From positions 1 to 64,000 of the forward strand of contig JACPCW010000092.1 in the NCBI GenBank assembly GCA_016184365.1: DNA of 64,000 bases, given 5' to 3'. Each line of letters opens with the position of its first letter. Position 1 is the stretch's first letter. The DNA comes from Candidatus Rokuibacteriota bacterium (GTDB lineage: Bacteria > Methylomirabilota > Methylomirabilia > Rokubacteriales > CSP1-6). The notes under the pieces were generated by a model. It searched no databases. It was not told where the DNA came from and saw nothing but the letters and a program-made list of their open reading frames with translations. Positions 36,316-47,282 of the stretch are shown in pieces. The position numbers and the translations under genes were made by a program.

Positions 36316-37008
36316 ATGAACGAGGTGGCCATCGTCACGGGCGGAACGGGCGCACTCGGCCAGGCCGTCACGCTGCGACTGCTCCGCGACGGCGCCTCGG
36401 TCGTCGTCCCGTGGGTGGTGGCCGACGAGGAGAAGACGCTGGCGAGCCGCGTGCCCGCCGACTGGCGTCCACGCCTCCTGACCGTCGAGTGCGACGTGAC
36501 CGACGCCTCGTCCATGGCGAGCCTGGTCAAGACGTCGATCGGGAAGTTTCGCTACGTCCGCGTCCTCGTGACGGCCGTCGGCGGCTTCGCCGGCGGCGGC
36601 CTGCTCCAGACGGATCTCGACGGCTGGAACCGCATGCTCTCGCTCAACCTCACGAGCGCGTTCATCGCGGCGCGCGCCGTGGGACCGTGGATGCTGCACG
36701 CACGCTACGGACGCATCGTGATGGTCGCGTCGCGGGCGGTCGTGCCGCCCGTCGGCGGCCTCCTCGCGTACACCGTCTCGAAGGCGGGGGTGATCACGCT
36801 CACCCAGGCCCTCGCCGCCGAGCTCGAGGCCGCCGGCATCACCGTGAACGCGGTGCTGCCGAGCACCATGGACACGCCGGCCAATCGCGCCGCGATGCCG
36901 GACGCCGACCCGACGCAGTGGACACCGGTCGACGCCGTCGCCGACGCCGTCGCCTTCCTCGCGCGCGAAGACTCCGGCCACATCACCGGCACGCTGCTGT
37001 CCATCTGA
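36316..37008 (+). CDS. Short-chain dehydrogenase/reductase
   Basis: 230 residues. VTGGTGALGQAVTLRLLRDG (TGxxxGxG), NLTSAFIAARAVGPWM, VASRA and the catalytic YTVSK give the classical SDR pattern. The substrate is not evident. It lies 5 bp after the ParB-like gene and 7 bp before alanine racemase. Confidence 0.85.
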   Translation: MNEVAIVTGGTGALGQAVTLRLLRDGASVVVPWVVADEEKTLASRVPADWRPRLLTVECDVTDASSMASLVKTSIGKFRYVRVLVTAVGGFAGGGLLQTDLDGWNRMLSLNLTSAFIAARAVGPWMLHARYGRIVMVASRAVVPPVGGLLAYTVSKAGVITLTQALAAELEAAGITVNAVLPSTMDTPANRAAMPDADPTQWTPVDAVADAVAFLAREDSGHITGTLLSI

Positions 37009-37015
37009 CGTCGCC

Positions 37016-38164
37016 ATGCCCGCCAACACCTGGCTCGAGCTCGACCGCGACGCCGTCACACACAACGCGCGACAGCTCGCGGCGCTGGTCGCGCCGGCGC
37101 GCATCATGGCGGTGATCAAGGCGAACGCGTATGGCGCCGGCGCCGTCCCGATCGCGCAGGCGCTCGAGGACGCGGGGGTCGACGCGTTCGCGGTCGCGAG
37201 CGTGCCCGAAGCGATCGAGCTGCGCGCCGCCGGCGTGCGCGGGACGATCCTCGTGCTCACGTACGTCGGCCGCGACGACGCCGACGCGGTGCTCGAGCAC
37301 GACGTGCGCCCGGCCGTGTTCACGACCGACACGGCCGAGATGCTCGCCACCGCGGCGGAGCGACGCGGGCAGCGGGCGCGCGTCTGGATCAAGGTCGACA
37401 CCGGACTCGGCCGGCTCGGCGTGCGCTTTCCCGACGCGCCGGAGTTCGTGCGTCAGATCGCCAAGCACCCGGCGCTCGTCGTCGACGGTCTCTTCAGCAC
37501 GCTCGCGGAGAATCCCGAACGCAACCCCGTGCAGGTCGACCGGCTGCTCGCCGTGCACGCCGCGCTGCCGGAGCTCACCGGCGTCGTGCTCAGCATCGCG
37601 TCGAGCCAGGGCATCCTGTCGATGCCCCGTCATGGACTCGCCTCGCGCCTCGGCGGCGCTGCGGCTCGCCCTGCCACGCGCGCCCTCGAATACGTCCGGC
37701 CGGGACTGACACTGCTCGGCGTCGTGCCGCATCCCGAACGGCTCGACGCCGCGCTCGTACGCCAGGCCGATCTGCGGCCCGTCGTGACGTGGAAGGCGCG
37801 CGTCGCGTACGTGAAGGTCGTGCCACCAGGCGAGCAGGTCGGTTACGGACCGCGCGCGGCGCTCGATCGCGAGCTGCGGGTCGCGACACTCGCGGTCGGC
37901 TGGGCCGATGGCTACGCGCAGACGCTGCAGGGCGTCGGCCACGTGGTGCTGCGCGGGCGCCGCGTACCGATCCTCGCGATGAGCGCGAACAGCACGATGG
38001 TCGACCTGACCGGCGCCGGCGACGTCCGCGTCGGCGACGAAGCCGTGCTGCTCGGCCGGCAGGGTGAGGCATCCATTGCCACCGACGAGATCGCGCACGT
38101 GATCGGCAGCTTCTACCGCGTGCTCGCGTTCATCCCGCGCGGCGTGCCGCGCGTCTGGGTCTGA
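37016..38164 (+). CDS. alr: Alanine racemase
   Basis: 382 residues. The PLP lysine is K35 in VIKANAYGAG; KVDTGLGRLGVRF, the ASSQ/RPGLTLLGV and the C-terminal barrel with VGYGPRA (the catalytic-Tyr region), DGYAQ and NSTMVDLTG are in order. It interconverts L- and D-alanine for peptidoglycan. The usual C-M-D region is ILAMSANSTM here, a mild variant. The stop (TGATG) overlaps the start of the UGA-containing reductase. Confidence 0.9.
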   Translation: MPANTWLELDRDAVTHNARQLAALVAPARIMAVIKANAYGAGAVPIAQALEDAGVDAFAVASVPEAIELRAAGVRGTILVLTYVGRDDADAVLEHDVRPAVFTTDTAEMLATAAERRGQRARVWIKVDTGLGRLGVRFPDAPEFVRQIAKHPALVVDGLFSTLAENPERNPVQVDRLLAVHAALPELTGVVLSIASSQGILSMPRHGLASRLGGAAARPATRALEYVRPGLTLLGVVPHPERLDAALVRQADLRPVVTWKARVAYVKVVPPGEQVGYGPRAALDRELRVATLAVGWADGYAQTLQGVGHVVLRGRRVPILAMSANSTMVDLTGAGDVRVGDEAVLLGRQGEASIATDEIAHVIGSFYRVLAFIPRGVPRVWV

Positions 38165-39639
38165 TGGCCGGGCGCCCCTTCGATCTCGTCGTCATCGGCG
38201 GCGGGGCCGCCGGCATCAACGCCACGAAGACCGCGCTCAGCCTCGACGCTCGCGTGGCGCTCATCGATCGCGGTCCGCTCGGCGGCGTCTGCGTCAACCG
38301 CGGCTGAATTCCGAAGAAGGCCCTGGTGAGGGCCGGCCGGATCCATCGCATGACGCGCGAGGCCGGCCCCTTCGGCACACGCGTCGGCGAGCCGTCGCTC
38401 GACTGGCCGACCGTCGTCGCCCGCCAGCACGCGATCGTCCGGCAATTTCAGCCATCCGTCGGCTCGTTCGAGGCGAAGGGCGTGCGTGTCTACCTCGGCA
38501 CCGCGCGGTTCGAGGACCCGCGCACGCTCCGCCTCGACTCGGGGGACATCGTCACCGGTGAACGCATTCTCATCGCGGCCGGATCGGAGCCGGTGATTCC
38601 GCCGGTCGACGGCGCGGCGCTCGGCATCACGTCCGACGATCTGCTGTTCATCGAGGAGTTCCCGGCCGACCTCGTCATCGTCGGCGCGGGCGTCATCGGT
38701 CTGGAGATGGCGGGCGCGTTCAGCGATCTCGGCGCGCGCGTGACCGTCATCGCGCGCGAGAGCGAGATCCTCCCTCAGTTCGATCCCGACGTGGCCGCGT
38801 ACCTGCGCACGATCCTCGAGGTGCGCGGCGTGACGTTCCGGACGACCGCGATCATCAGCGGGCTCAGCGGCCGGCGCGGCGACGTGACCGTCCGCTTCGC
38901 GGTGGGCGAGCTCGTGCGCGAGGTGCGCGCCAACGCGGTGTGTTTCGCGACGGGACGCCGCTGGACACCCCGCATGCTGGGCGCCGAGCCGCTCGAGCTC
39001 GCGATGGGGCGCCTCGGGCTCCGTACCTCGGCGCACCTCGCGACGTCGCTGCCGCACGTCTATGCGGCCGGCGATGCCGCCGGCAACATGCAACTGACGC
39101 CGACGGCGGCGTACGAAGGCCGCGTCGCCGCACGCAACGCGCTGCGCAGCGACACGGTCGCGGCCGATCTCTCGGTCGTGCCGCAGACCGTCTTCACCAC
39201 CCCGGAGATCGCGCGGGTCGGGCTGACGCACGGCGAAGCGCAGCGGCGCCGCATCGCCTGTCACGTCGCGACGCACGACATGCGCGGCGCGTCGAACGGC
39301 GTCGTGACCGGCGAGGACGACGGGTACCTGAAGCTCGTGTTCGAGCACGGCAGCGAGCGGCTGCTCGGCGTGCAGATGGTGTCGTACGCCGCAGCGGAGC
39401 TGATCCAGCTCGCCACGCTCGCGCTCCGGACCGGCGCCACCGCCGACCAGCTGTCGGCGCAGCTCTCGGTGCATCCGAGCCACGCCGAGCGCTTGATCAA
39501 GATCACGGCGCACGAGTACCACGAGTATTGTGAGCTGGGGGGCCCCGACATGTCAGCTGGGGGGCCCCGACATGGCCCCCCAGACCCCCCAGCGTTCGGG
39601 GCGCCCCGGGAAACCCGGGGCGCCCCTCTACCCCCCTAG
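38164..39639 (+). CDS. Probable selenoprotein: class I flavin disulfide reductase (LPD/MerA-like), Sec48
   Basis: 491 residues if UGA 38305-38307 is read as selenocysteine. FAD motif VVIGGGAAGINAT; active site GGVCVNRG-U-IPKK, where the family has CxxxxC, so Cys43 is the interchange thiol and residue 48 replaces the charge-transfer Cys; NAD(P) motif VIVGAGVIGLEMAG (about 172-185); second FAD motif YAAGDAAGNMQLT (about 300); and HPSHAE with the catalytic His-Glu (about 437-442). Both sides of the UGA fit one family. From about residue 457 the tail is encoded by repeat R3. The start overlaps the alr stop. Alternatives are a nonsense mutation or sequencing error. The substrate is unknown. Confidence 0.8.
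38308..38343 (+). promoter_or_regulatory. Candidate bacterial SECIS element 1
   Basis: A 6-bp stem GGCCCT/AGGGCC (38319-38324 with 38329-38334) closes an apical GGTG loop at 38325-38328, 17 bases after the UGA. A lower stem ATTCCG/CGGAT with one bulge pairs across an AAGAA/GGC internal loop. The GU-containing apical loop and its distance match the E. coli fdhF SECIS spacing to within about one base. Confidence 0.7.
39533..39627 (+). repeat. Two-hairpin repeat, locus R3 (translated as the reductase C-terminus)
   Basis: AGCTGGGG... at 39533 and again at 39555 form a 22-bp partial duplication of the left end, followed by a full copy: GGGGGCC-CCGACAT-GGCCCCC and GCGCCCCGGG-AAA-CCCGGGGCGC at about 39601-39623. 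The upstream ORF stays open through it (RHGPPDPPAFGAPRETRGAP) to TAG 39637. Confidence 0.88.
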
Positions 39640-40373
39640 TCCGCCAGCGCGCGCCACAGCAGCGACGCGCCCAGCACGAGCAGCAGCGCGTTGAGCAGCC
39701 GCACGACGGTCGGGCGCGCGACACGTCGCTGCACCCGAGTTCCGCACCAGAAGCCCGCCGCCGCGAAGGGCAGCCACAGCGCGACCAGCACGAACCGCTC
39801 GGCGACCATGAGACCCGCCACGGCGAACACGGTGAGTCGCATGACGACGCTGAGCGCGATCATCACGGCGATCGTGGCGCGCAGCCGCGTCTTGTCGTCG
39901 AGCCGGCGCGACAGATAGATGACGTACGGAGGACCGCCGACGCCGAACAGCGTGCCCATCGCGCCGCCGATCAGCCCCGCGACGGCGGCCCACCACGCGC
40001 CGATCGTGCGAAGCCGTCCGCCTTCCGCGAGACTCCACGCCGCGTAGGCCACCAGGAACGCGCCGAGCGCGACGAGCGTCGCGACGCGCGGCAGCGAGAC
40101 GAGCAGCGTCACGCCGAGCACGGCGCCGACGAGCGAGAACGGTACCAGGCGCGCGAGCTCCCGCCGATCGGCGTCGGCGCGCAGACGCACGCCGAGCGTG
40201 GTCGCCGCGGCGACGTCGAAGACGACGGTCACCGGCAGGATGTCCGCCAGCGGCATGACGTGCGACAGCAGCGGGACGATCACGATCGCGGCCCCGAAGG
40301 CGGTGATCGCGAACATGCCGTAGCCCGCGAAGGTCGCGATCGCGCCGATCGCGAAGACCTCGAGCGTCGGCAT
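39636..40373 (-). CDS. TauE/SafE-family sulfite exporter-like permease
   Basis: 245 residues from ATG 40373 (MPTLEVFAIGAIATFAGYG); an upstream in-frame ATG at 40406 overlaps the divergent peptidase gene and is less likely. About eight membrane segments with ATFAGYGMFAITAFGAAIV and VGLIGGAMGTLFGVGGPPYVIYL, the paired repeats of TauE/SafE transporters of sulfonates, sulfite or other anions. Its stop overlaps that of the reductase gene on the other strand. Confidence 0.82.
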   Translation of the reverse strand: MPTLEVFAIGAIATFAGYGMFAITAFGAAIVIVPLLSHVMPLADILPVTVVFDVAAATTLGVRLRADADRRELARLVPFSLVGAVLGVTLLVSLPRVATLVALGAFLVAYAAWSLAEGGRLRTIGAWWAAVAGLIGGAMGTLFGVGGPPYVIYLSRRLDDKTRLRATIAVMIALSVVMRLTVFAVAGLMVAERFVLVALWLPFAAAGFWCGTRVQRRVARPTVVRLLNALLLVLGASLLWRALAD

Positions 40374-40395
40374 GACGCGGAGAGCGTAGCGTAAG

Positions 40396-41571
40396 ATGCG
40401 CGGCATGTATCCGCATCAGACGGACCGCCTGACCGCCGCGCTCGACCGTGCCGGCCTCGAAGCGCTCGTCGCCGCCTCGCCCGAAAACATCGCGTACGTC
40501 ACCGGCTTCCGGAGCCTCTCGCAGGCGATCTATCGGCGGACACCGCTGTTCGCGGTGTTCTCGCGGCAGGGCGTGGCCCTGGTCGCGCCGATGATCGAGC
40601 TGCCGGCGATCGCCGGCGCCGACGTCGGGACCGTGCACGCGTACGGCGAGTTCTTCCTGGATCACGAGCCGAAAGGCGACGTGAGCCGCCGCGTCGAGGA
40701 ATGGGCGGCGGCGGCCACGCCGACGGCCGCGGAGGCGCTGGCGCAGGCGCTGGAGGCGCTCGGGGTGCGGCGTGGTCCGATCGGGCTCGACGACACCTAC
40801 CTCGCCTTCGATGCGTGGCACCGCGCCGGCGAACGGCTCGCACCGCTCAAGGTCGTGGCGGCGGGCACGTACTTCGTCGAAGCGCGCATCGTGAAAGGTC
40901 CGTACGAGATCGAATGCCTCGACCGCGCGCTCCACGCCGCGGAGGAAGCCCTGAACGAAGTGATTCAGGCGCTGCGGCCCGGCATGACCGAGCGCGAGGC
41001 CGTGACCGTGTACCAGCGTGCGCTGCTCGAGCGCGGCGGCAGCGCCTACGCGAGCATCATCGCGTTCGGCGACCGCTCCGCGATCCCGGCGCCGTATCCG
41101 TCCGAGCGCGCGCTGAAGTCAGGCGAGGTCGTGCGCTTCGAGGTCGGCGCGCTCGTGAACGGCTATTACGCCGACGTCGCACGCACGGCCATCGCCGGCG
41201 CGCCGTCGGAGCGCCACGAGACGTTCCATCGCGCGATCGAGGCGGGCCTCACCGCGGCGATCGACGCGATCAGGCCGGGCGTCCGGGGCGATCGCGTCTT
41301 CGACGCGGCCGTCGCGGCGGCGCGCCAGCACGGCCTGCCCGCGTATCGCCGTCACCACGTGGGCCACGGCATCGGGCTCGAGCCCTACGAGCCGCCGATG
41401 CTCGCGGCCGGCGAGGACACCGAGCTCGAGGCGGGCATGGTGCTGCGCGTCGAGACGCCGTACTACCTGGTCGGCTGGGGCGCGGTGACGATGATGGACA
41501 CCGTGCTGGTCATGCGCTCCGGCGCCCGGGTCATGAACCGCGCGGCGCGCGGTCTAGTCCTTTTGGATTGA
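40396..41571 (+). CDS. M24-fold aminopeptidase/creatinase-like protein with altered metal ligands
   Basis: 391 residues from ATG 40396 (ATG 40405 also possible). N-terminal creatinase domain, then a pita-bread domain. RFEVGALVNGYYADVART has Glu where metallo-members have the first Asp, the second Asp is kept, HVGHGIGLEPYEPP keeps the His, VETPYY keeps one Glu, and VTMMDTVLV has Met where the last Glu-Asp pair is expected. Loss of two ligands suggests a non-metal creatinase-like hydrolase or a degraded site rather than a standard prolidase. Its stop overlaps the first copy of repeat R4. Confidence 0.75.
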   Translation: MRGMYPHQTDRLTAALDRAGLEALVAASPENIAYVTGFRSLSQAIYRRTPLFAVFSRQGVALVAPMIELPAIAGADVGTVHAYGEFFLDHEPKGDVSRRVEEWAAAATPTAAEALAQALEALGVRRGPIGLDDTYLAFDAWHRAGERLAPLKVVAAGTYFVEARIVKGPYEIECLDRALHAAEEALNEVIQALRPGMTEREAVTVYQRALLERGGSAYASIIAFGDRSAIPAPYPSERALKSGEVVRFEVGALVNGYYADVARTAIAGAPSERHETFHRAIEAGLTAAIDAIRPGVRGDRVFDAAVAAARQHGLPAYRRHHVGHGIGLEPYEPPMLAAGEDTELEAGMVLRVETPYYLVGWGAVTMMDTVLVMRSGARVMNRAARGLVLLD

Positions 41572-41723
41572 TCGACATGGGGGCCCCGACATGGCCCCCA
41601 TCCCCCCACCGCTCCGAGCACCCCGGGAAACCCGGGGCGCTCGTCCGATCGACATGGGGGCCCCGACATGGCCCCCATCCCCCCACCGCTCCGAGCACCC
41701 CGGGAAACCCGGGGCGCTCGTCG
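41570..41723 (+). repeat. Two-hairpin repeat, locus R4: two tandem 77-bp copies
   Basis: Copies at 41570-41646 and 41647-41723, nearly identical, each with GGGGGCC-CCGACAT-GGCCCCC and CCCCGGG-AAA-CCCGGGG. The first begins within the preceding gene's stop codon. No gene is recognised in 41724-41860. Confidence 0.92.
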
Positions 41724-41860
41724 AATACCGGTGATGTGCCCCCGCTGCGAAATGGCCCGCATACGCCACCGCCACGTAAACGGCTTCGCCCCCGGTCCCG
41801 TCTAACACACCAGCAAGCGGCCATTTCGGCCGGTCCGCTGACACGAACGGAGATGGTCAG

Positions 41861-42214
41861 ATGAAGGCAGCGACGGTGGTCATGACGGGCGCGCTGGTGG
41901 CGATCCTCGCGGTTCCCGCGGCCTGGAGCCAGGAGGTCCGGCGGGACCTGCGGGACATCAGACAGGACCGCCAGGAGCTCCGTGAAGACCGGAAGGAGCG
42001 CCGGGACGACCTGCGCGAGCTCCACCGCGACCAGCGGGAGCTCCGGAAGGACATCCGGGCGGGCAACAAGGAGGAGATCAAGGCGGATCTCCGGGAGATC
42101 CGCGAGGATCGCCAGGAGCTCCGTGAAGACCGGCGCGACCGACGCGATGACCGCCGCGATCTCCGGCAGGATCGGCGCGAGCTGCGCCGCGACATCCGCG
42201 ACCGGCGCAACTGA
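41861..42214 (+). CDS. Exported, highly charged coiled-coil protein
   Basis: 117 residues. Signal peptide (about 1-23, ending AAWSQ), then an almost unbroken run of Arg, Asp, Glu and Lys in repeats of about ten residues, (R-Q-D-R-Q-E-L-R-E-D type), predicted to be coiled coil. No known domain. It lies 28 bp before an ECF sigma gene, and similar Arg/Glu-rich repeats recur in the DUF3106 gene of the same module. Confidence 0.7.
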   Translation: MKAATVVMTGALVAILAVPAAWSQEVRRDLRDIRQDRQELREDRKERRDDLRELHRDQRELRKDIRAGNKEEIKADLREIREDRQELREDRRDRRDDRRDLRQDRRELRRDIRDRRN

Positions 42215-42241
42215 TCATCTCGACGCGCCCGGGGCGCCGTC

Positions 42242-42853
42242 ATGGCCCCGGGCGCGCGGGCGTGGGAAGGTGGAGCCGCGAGGATCGAGGTGGAGCCGTC
42301 CGATGAAACCCTGTGCGCACGCGTGGCCGAGCGAGACGACCGGGCCTTCGACCTGCTCGTCTCCCGTTACCAGGCGCGCGCCTATCGCATCGCGTGGTCG
42401 ATCGTGCGCGACGCCGACGAGGCGCGCGACCTGTCGCAGGACGCGTTCCTGCGCCTGTACGAGCGGGCCGGACGCTTCGAGGGACGCGCGCGGTTCTCGA
42501 CGTGGTTCTACCGGCTGCTCGTCAACGTGTGCCTCGACCACCGCCGGCGGCATCGCTGGTGGCGCAGCGTCCTCGGCGGCGGCGGGAACGAGCCGGACGC
42601 GCCGCCCGCGCTCGATCAACACCCGGCGTCCGAGCCCGGTCCGGACGAAGACGCCGCAAGGAAACAGACGATGACGCGCATCTGGGCCGAGCTCGAGCGA
42701 CTGTCGCCGCAGCAGCGCGCCGCGGTGCGCCTGCAGCTCGAAGGGCTGCCGACCGCGGAGATCGCCGAAGTGCTCGACTGCTCGGAAGCGACCGCGCGCG
42801 TGCACCTGCACCGCGCGCTGGCGACGCTGCGAAAGACCGTGGGAACCCGGTGA
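42242..42853 (+). CDS. ECF sigma factor (sigma-70 family)
   Basis: 203 residues. Region 2 (FDLLVSRYQARAYRIAWSI, EARDLSQDAFLRLYE) and region 4 (LSPQQRAAVRLQLEGLPTAE, CSEATARVHLHRAL) are complete, with no region 3, as in ECF sigmas. Its stop overlaps the start of a zinc-finger anti-sigma gene, the normal pairing. Confidence 0.9.
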   Translation: MAPGARAWEGGAARIEVEPSDETLCARVAERDDRAFDLLVSRYQARAYRIAWSIVRDADEARDLSQDAFLRLYERAGRFEGRARFSTWFYRLLVNVCLDHRRRHRWWRSVLGGGGNEPDAPPALDQHPASEPGPDEDAARKQTMTRIWAELERLSPQQRAAVRLQLEGLPTAEIAEVLDCSEATARVHLHRALATLRKTVGTR

Positions 42854-43335
42854 TGCGCCACGACGAGACGGCGATCGTCCCGTATCTGCGCGGCGAGCTC
42901 GGCGACGCCGAGCGACGCGCGGTCGAAGCGCATCTGGCCGCGTGCACGGACTGCCGCGCCATCGCCGACGATTTCAGCGCCGTGCTCGCGACGCTCGCTG
43001 CCGAGCCGGAACCGCCAGCCGTGCATTGGGGCGCGTACCGCGCCGAGCTGCGCGGAAAGCTCGATCAGCGCCGCGGCCGCCGCCCTGCTGCGGCGCGGTG
43101 GTGGCCCGTATCGCTCGCGCTCTCCGGCGCCCTCGCCGGTGTGCTCGTGTTCTTCGCCACGGATGACACCGGGCGCGAGCCGCGCGTCGCCGAGCTCGGT
43201 CCCATCGAGGAAGCGATGATCGGTGGCCGGCTCGACCTGCTGCGGCAGTACCCGGTGGTCGAGCGCCTCGACCTGCTCGAAGACCTCGAGGTCATCCGGC
43301 ACCTCGACGGTCTCGAGCCGGTCAAAGAGGGCTGA
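42853..43335 (+). CDS. Zinc-finger anti-sigma factor (ZAS type)
   Basis: 160 residues. The N-terminal domain has HLAACTDC (H-x3-C-x2-C), the zinc anti-sigma motif, and a membrane segment near residues 85-105 (WPVSLALSGALAGVLVFF). The C-terminal part ends QYPVVERLDLLEDLEV, a motif repeated in the next gene product. It likely holds the ECF sigma at the membrane until a signal releases it. Confidence 0.85.
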   Translation: MRHDETAIVPYLRGELGDAERRAVEAHLAACTDCRAIADDFSAVLATLAAEPEPPAVHWGAYRAELRGKLDQRRGRRPAAARWWPVSLALSGALAGVLVFFATDDTGREPRVAELGPIEEAMIGGRLDLLRQYPVVERLDLLEDLEVIRHLDGLEPVKEG

Positions 43336-43614
43336 GTGCGGCGACGGGCCGCGTGGCTCGGCGTCGTCGTCGGCCTCGTCGCGGGCGCGAGCGCCGCGCC
43401 GGCGACGGAGTCGCGGCCGAGGACGACGGACTCGCGGCCGGACGCGGAGCTGCTGCTGCAGCTCGACCTGCTGCGCGAGGCGGATCTCGCGAAGCAGCGC
43501 GATCTGTACCGGCGCATGCCCGTGGTCGAACGGCTGCGGCTGCTGGAGCAGCTGGGTGTGCTCGACCACGAGTCGGACGTGACACCGTCCCGAAAGGGGG
43601 GATCGCAGAAATGA
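43336..43614 (+). CDS. Small exported protein sharing a motif with the anti-sigma factor
   Basis: 92 residues from GTG 43336 (next base after the anti-sigma stop). Signal-like start (LGVVVGLVAGASAAPA), then DAELLLQLDLLREADL and RRMPVVERLRLLEQLGVLD. The PVVERL-x-LLE-x-L-x-V core also occurs at the anti-sigma C-terminus. No known family; it may interact with that protein. Confidence 0.65.
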   Translation: MRRRAAWLGVVVGLVAGASAAPATESRPRTTDSRPDAELLLQLDLLREADLAKQRDLYRRMPVVERLRLLEQLGVLDHESDVTPSRKGGSQK

Positions 43615-44278
43615 ACGCGCGGTGGCTGGTTCGTGTGATCGCGCTCACGGCAGTGATCGTCCTCGGCGCGCTCGAGATCGCGTGGGGACAGGCGGCGCCG
43701 ATCGAGGGACTCGACCGGCTCTCGCCGTCCGAGCGCGCCGCGGTGGAGCGCAATCTCGAGCGCTGGCAGCGGATGTCGCCGGAAGAGCGCCAGCGCGTGC
43801 TCGAGAACTATCGGCAGTGGCAGTCGATGACCCCCGACGAGCGCCAGGCCGCCCGGCAGAACTTCGAGCGCTTCCGCGCCCTGCCGCCGGCGGAAAAGCA
43901 GCGGATCCTCGACGACCTCCAGCGGTGGAACGAGCTGCCGGAAGCGCGGCGACAGGAGCTGCAGCGCGCGTACGAGCATTTCCAGCGGCTGCCTCCCGAG
44001 CGGCGCGAGCGGATCCTGGAGCGCCACCGCCGCTTCCAGGCGCTGTCGCCGCAGGAACGGCAGCGCGTGCTGCAGAACTACCAGCGCTGGCAGCGGATGT
44101 CGCCGCGGGAGCGCGAGCAGGTGCGCCAGCGCTGGCAGCAACTGCCGCCGGAGCAGCGCGAGCAGCTCCGCGAGCGCTGGGAGCAGGCCACGCCGGAAGA
44201 GCGCCGGCAGATGCGGCAGCGCCTGCAGCAGCATCGCGAGCCGCCGCCGCCGCCGCGCGGCGGCGATCGTCCGCCGCG

Positions 44279-44282
<4 letters not shown>
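43611..44282 (+). CDS. DUF3106-like exported Pro/Arg/Gln-rich repeat protein
   Basis: 223 residues from ATG 43611 overlapping the previous stop. A signal peptide (to about residue 26, ALEIAWGQ) is followed by about ten degenerate 18-20 residue repeats, each near RWQ-x-(L/M)-(S/P)-P-E-(E/R)-R-x-x-(V/I)-L. The pattern matches DUF3106; role unknown, though such genes often accompany ECF systems. Confidence 0.75.
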
Positions 44283-46032
<1,750 letters not shown>

Positions 46033-46036
<4 letters not shown>

Positions 46037-47262
46037 CGCGCCGGACGTTCGTCAAGGCCGGCGCGTGCGCGCTCGTCGGGCTCGGGACGATCCCGCGCTT
46101 CCTCGTGCGCGCCGCGGACGCCGCGCCGTCGCGCGGCCGAGTGCTCGTCGCCATCTTCCAGCGCGGCGCCGTCGACGGCCTCGCCATGGTCCCGCCACAC
46201 GGCGATCCGGCATACGACGCGGGCCGTCCGTCGATCGCGATGCAGCGGCCGGCACGCGGCGTGGCCGAGGGGACGATCGATCTCGACGGATTCTTCGGGT
46301 TGCATCCCGCGCTCGCGCCGCTCGTTCCGCTCTGGCAGGCGCGACAGCTCGCCATCGTGCACGCGTGCGGATCGCCGGATGCCACGCGATCGCACTTCGA
46401 CGCGCAGGACTACATGGAGAGCGGGACCCCCGGCGTGAAGAGCACGCCCGACGGCTGGCTCGCGCGGGCGGCCGCCGCCCGGCCCCCGCGCACGTCCCCG
46501 CTTCGCGCCGTCGCCATCGGTGCGCGAGTCCCGCGAGCGCTGCGCGGCAGCGCCGGCGCCGTCGCGATGTCGTCGATCGACCGCTTCGACGTTCGCGTCA
46601 CCGGAGACGGCGGCGCGCGTCGGGGCTTCGAGTCGCTCTACGCCGATGGCGTCCGCGACGTCCTGCACGGGACGGGCCGCGAGACCTTCGAGGCCGTGAA
46701 GCTGCTGAAGCGCGCGGGCGCGGGGCAGCTCACGCCGGCCAACGGCGCCGTCTACCCGCGCGGGCGCTTCGGCGACGCGATGCGCCAGATCGCGCAGCTC
46801 GTTCGCGCCGACGTGGGTCTCGAAATCGCGTTCGCCGACATGGAAGGGTGGGACACGCACGTCGGCCAGGGCGCCGAGCGGGGCCAGCTCGCGCTGCGTC
46901 TCGCGGCATTCGGCGGCGCGCTCGCGGCGTTCGCGCGCGATCTCGGCGACCGCATGACCGACGTCGTCGTGCTCACCATGTCGGAGTTCGGCCGCACCGT
47001 GGCGGAGAACGGCAATCGCGGCACGGACCACGGTCACGCCACGGCGATGCTCGTGTTCGGCGGCGGGGTGCGCGGCGGTCGCGTCTACGGCCGGTGGCCG
47101 GGTCTGGCGCCCGAGCAGCTCTTCGAGGGGCGCGACCTCGCGGTCACGACGGACTTCCGCGCGCTCTTCGGCGACGTCGCGACCCGTCACCTCGCGCTCG
47201 CCGCGAACGCGCCGCTGTTCCCCGGCTGGCGCGCGACGGCGACGCCCGGCGTGATGGACTGA
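46033..47262 (+). CDS. DUF1501 family Tat-type exported protein
   Basis: 409 residues. MTRRTFVKAGACALVG is a twin-arginine-like signal; RGAVDGLAMVPPHGDPAY, SHFDAQDYMESGTPGVK, VVVLTMSEFGRTVAENGNRGTDHGHA match DUF1501, an alkaline-phosphatase/sulfatase-fold family. It overlaps the DUF1800 gene by four bases; pairing is widespread. The substrate is unknown. Confidence 0.88.
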
Positions 47263-47282
47263 CCGAACTCGCCTGGCGTCGG

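Noticed and set aside
38164-38325. Reductase gene as a simple pseudogene with a nonsense mutation
   Set aside because: Set aside in favour of selenocysteine because the UGA falls on the catalytic position, a SECIS-like hairpin follows at the right distance, and a second such gene exists; not excluded.
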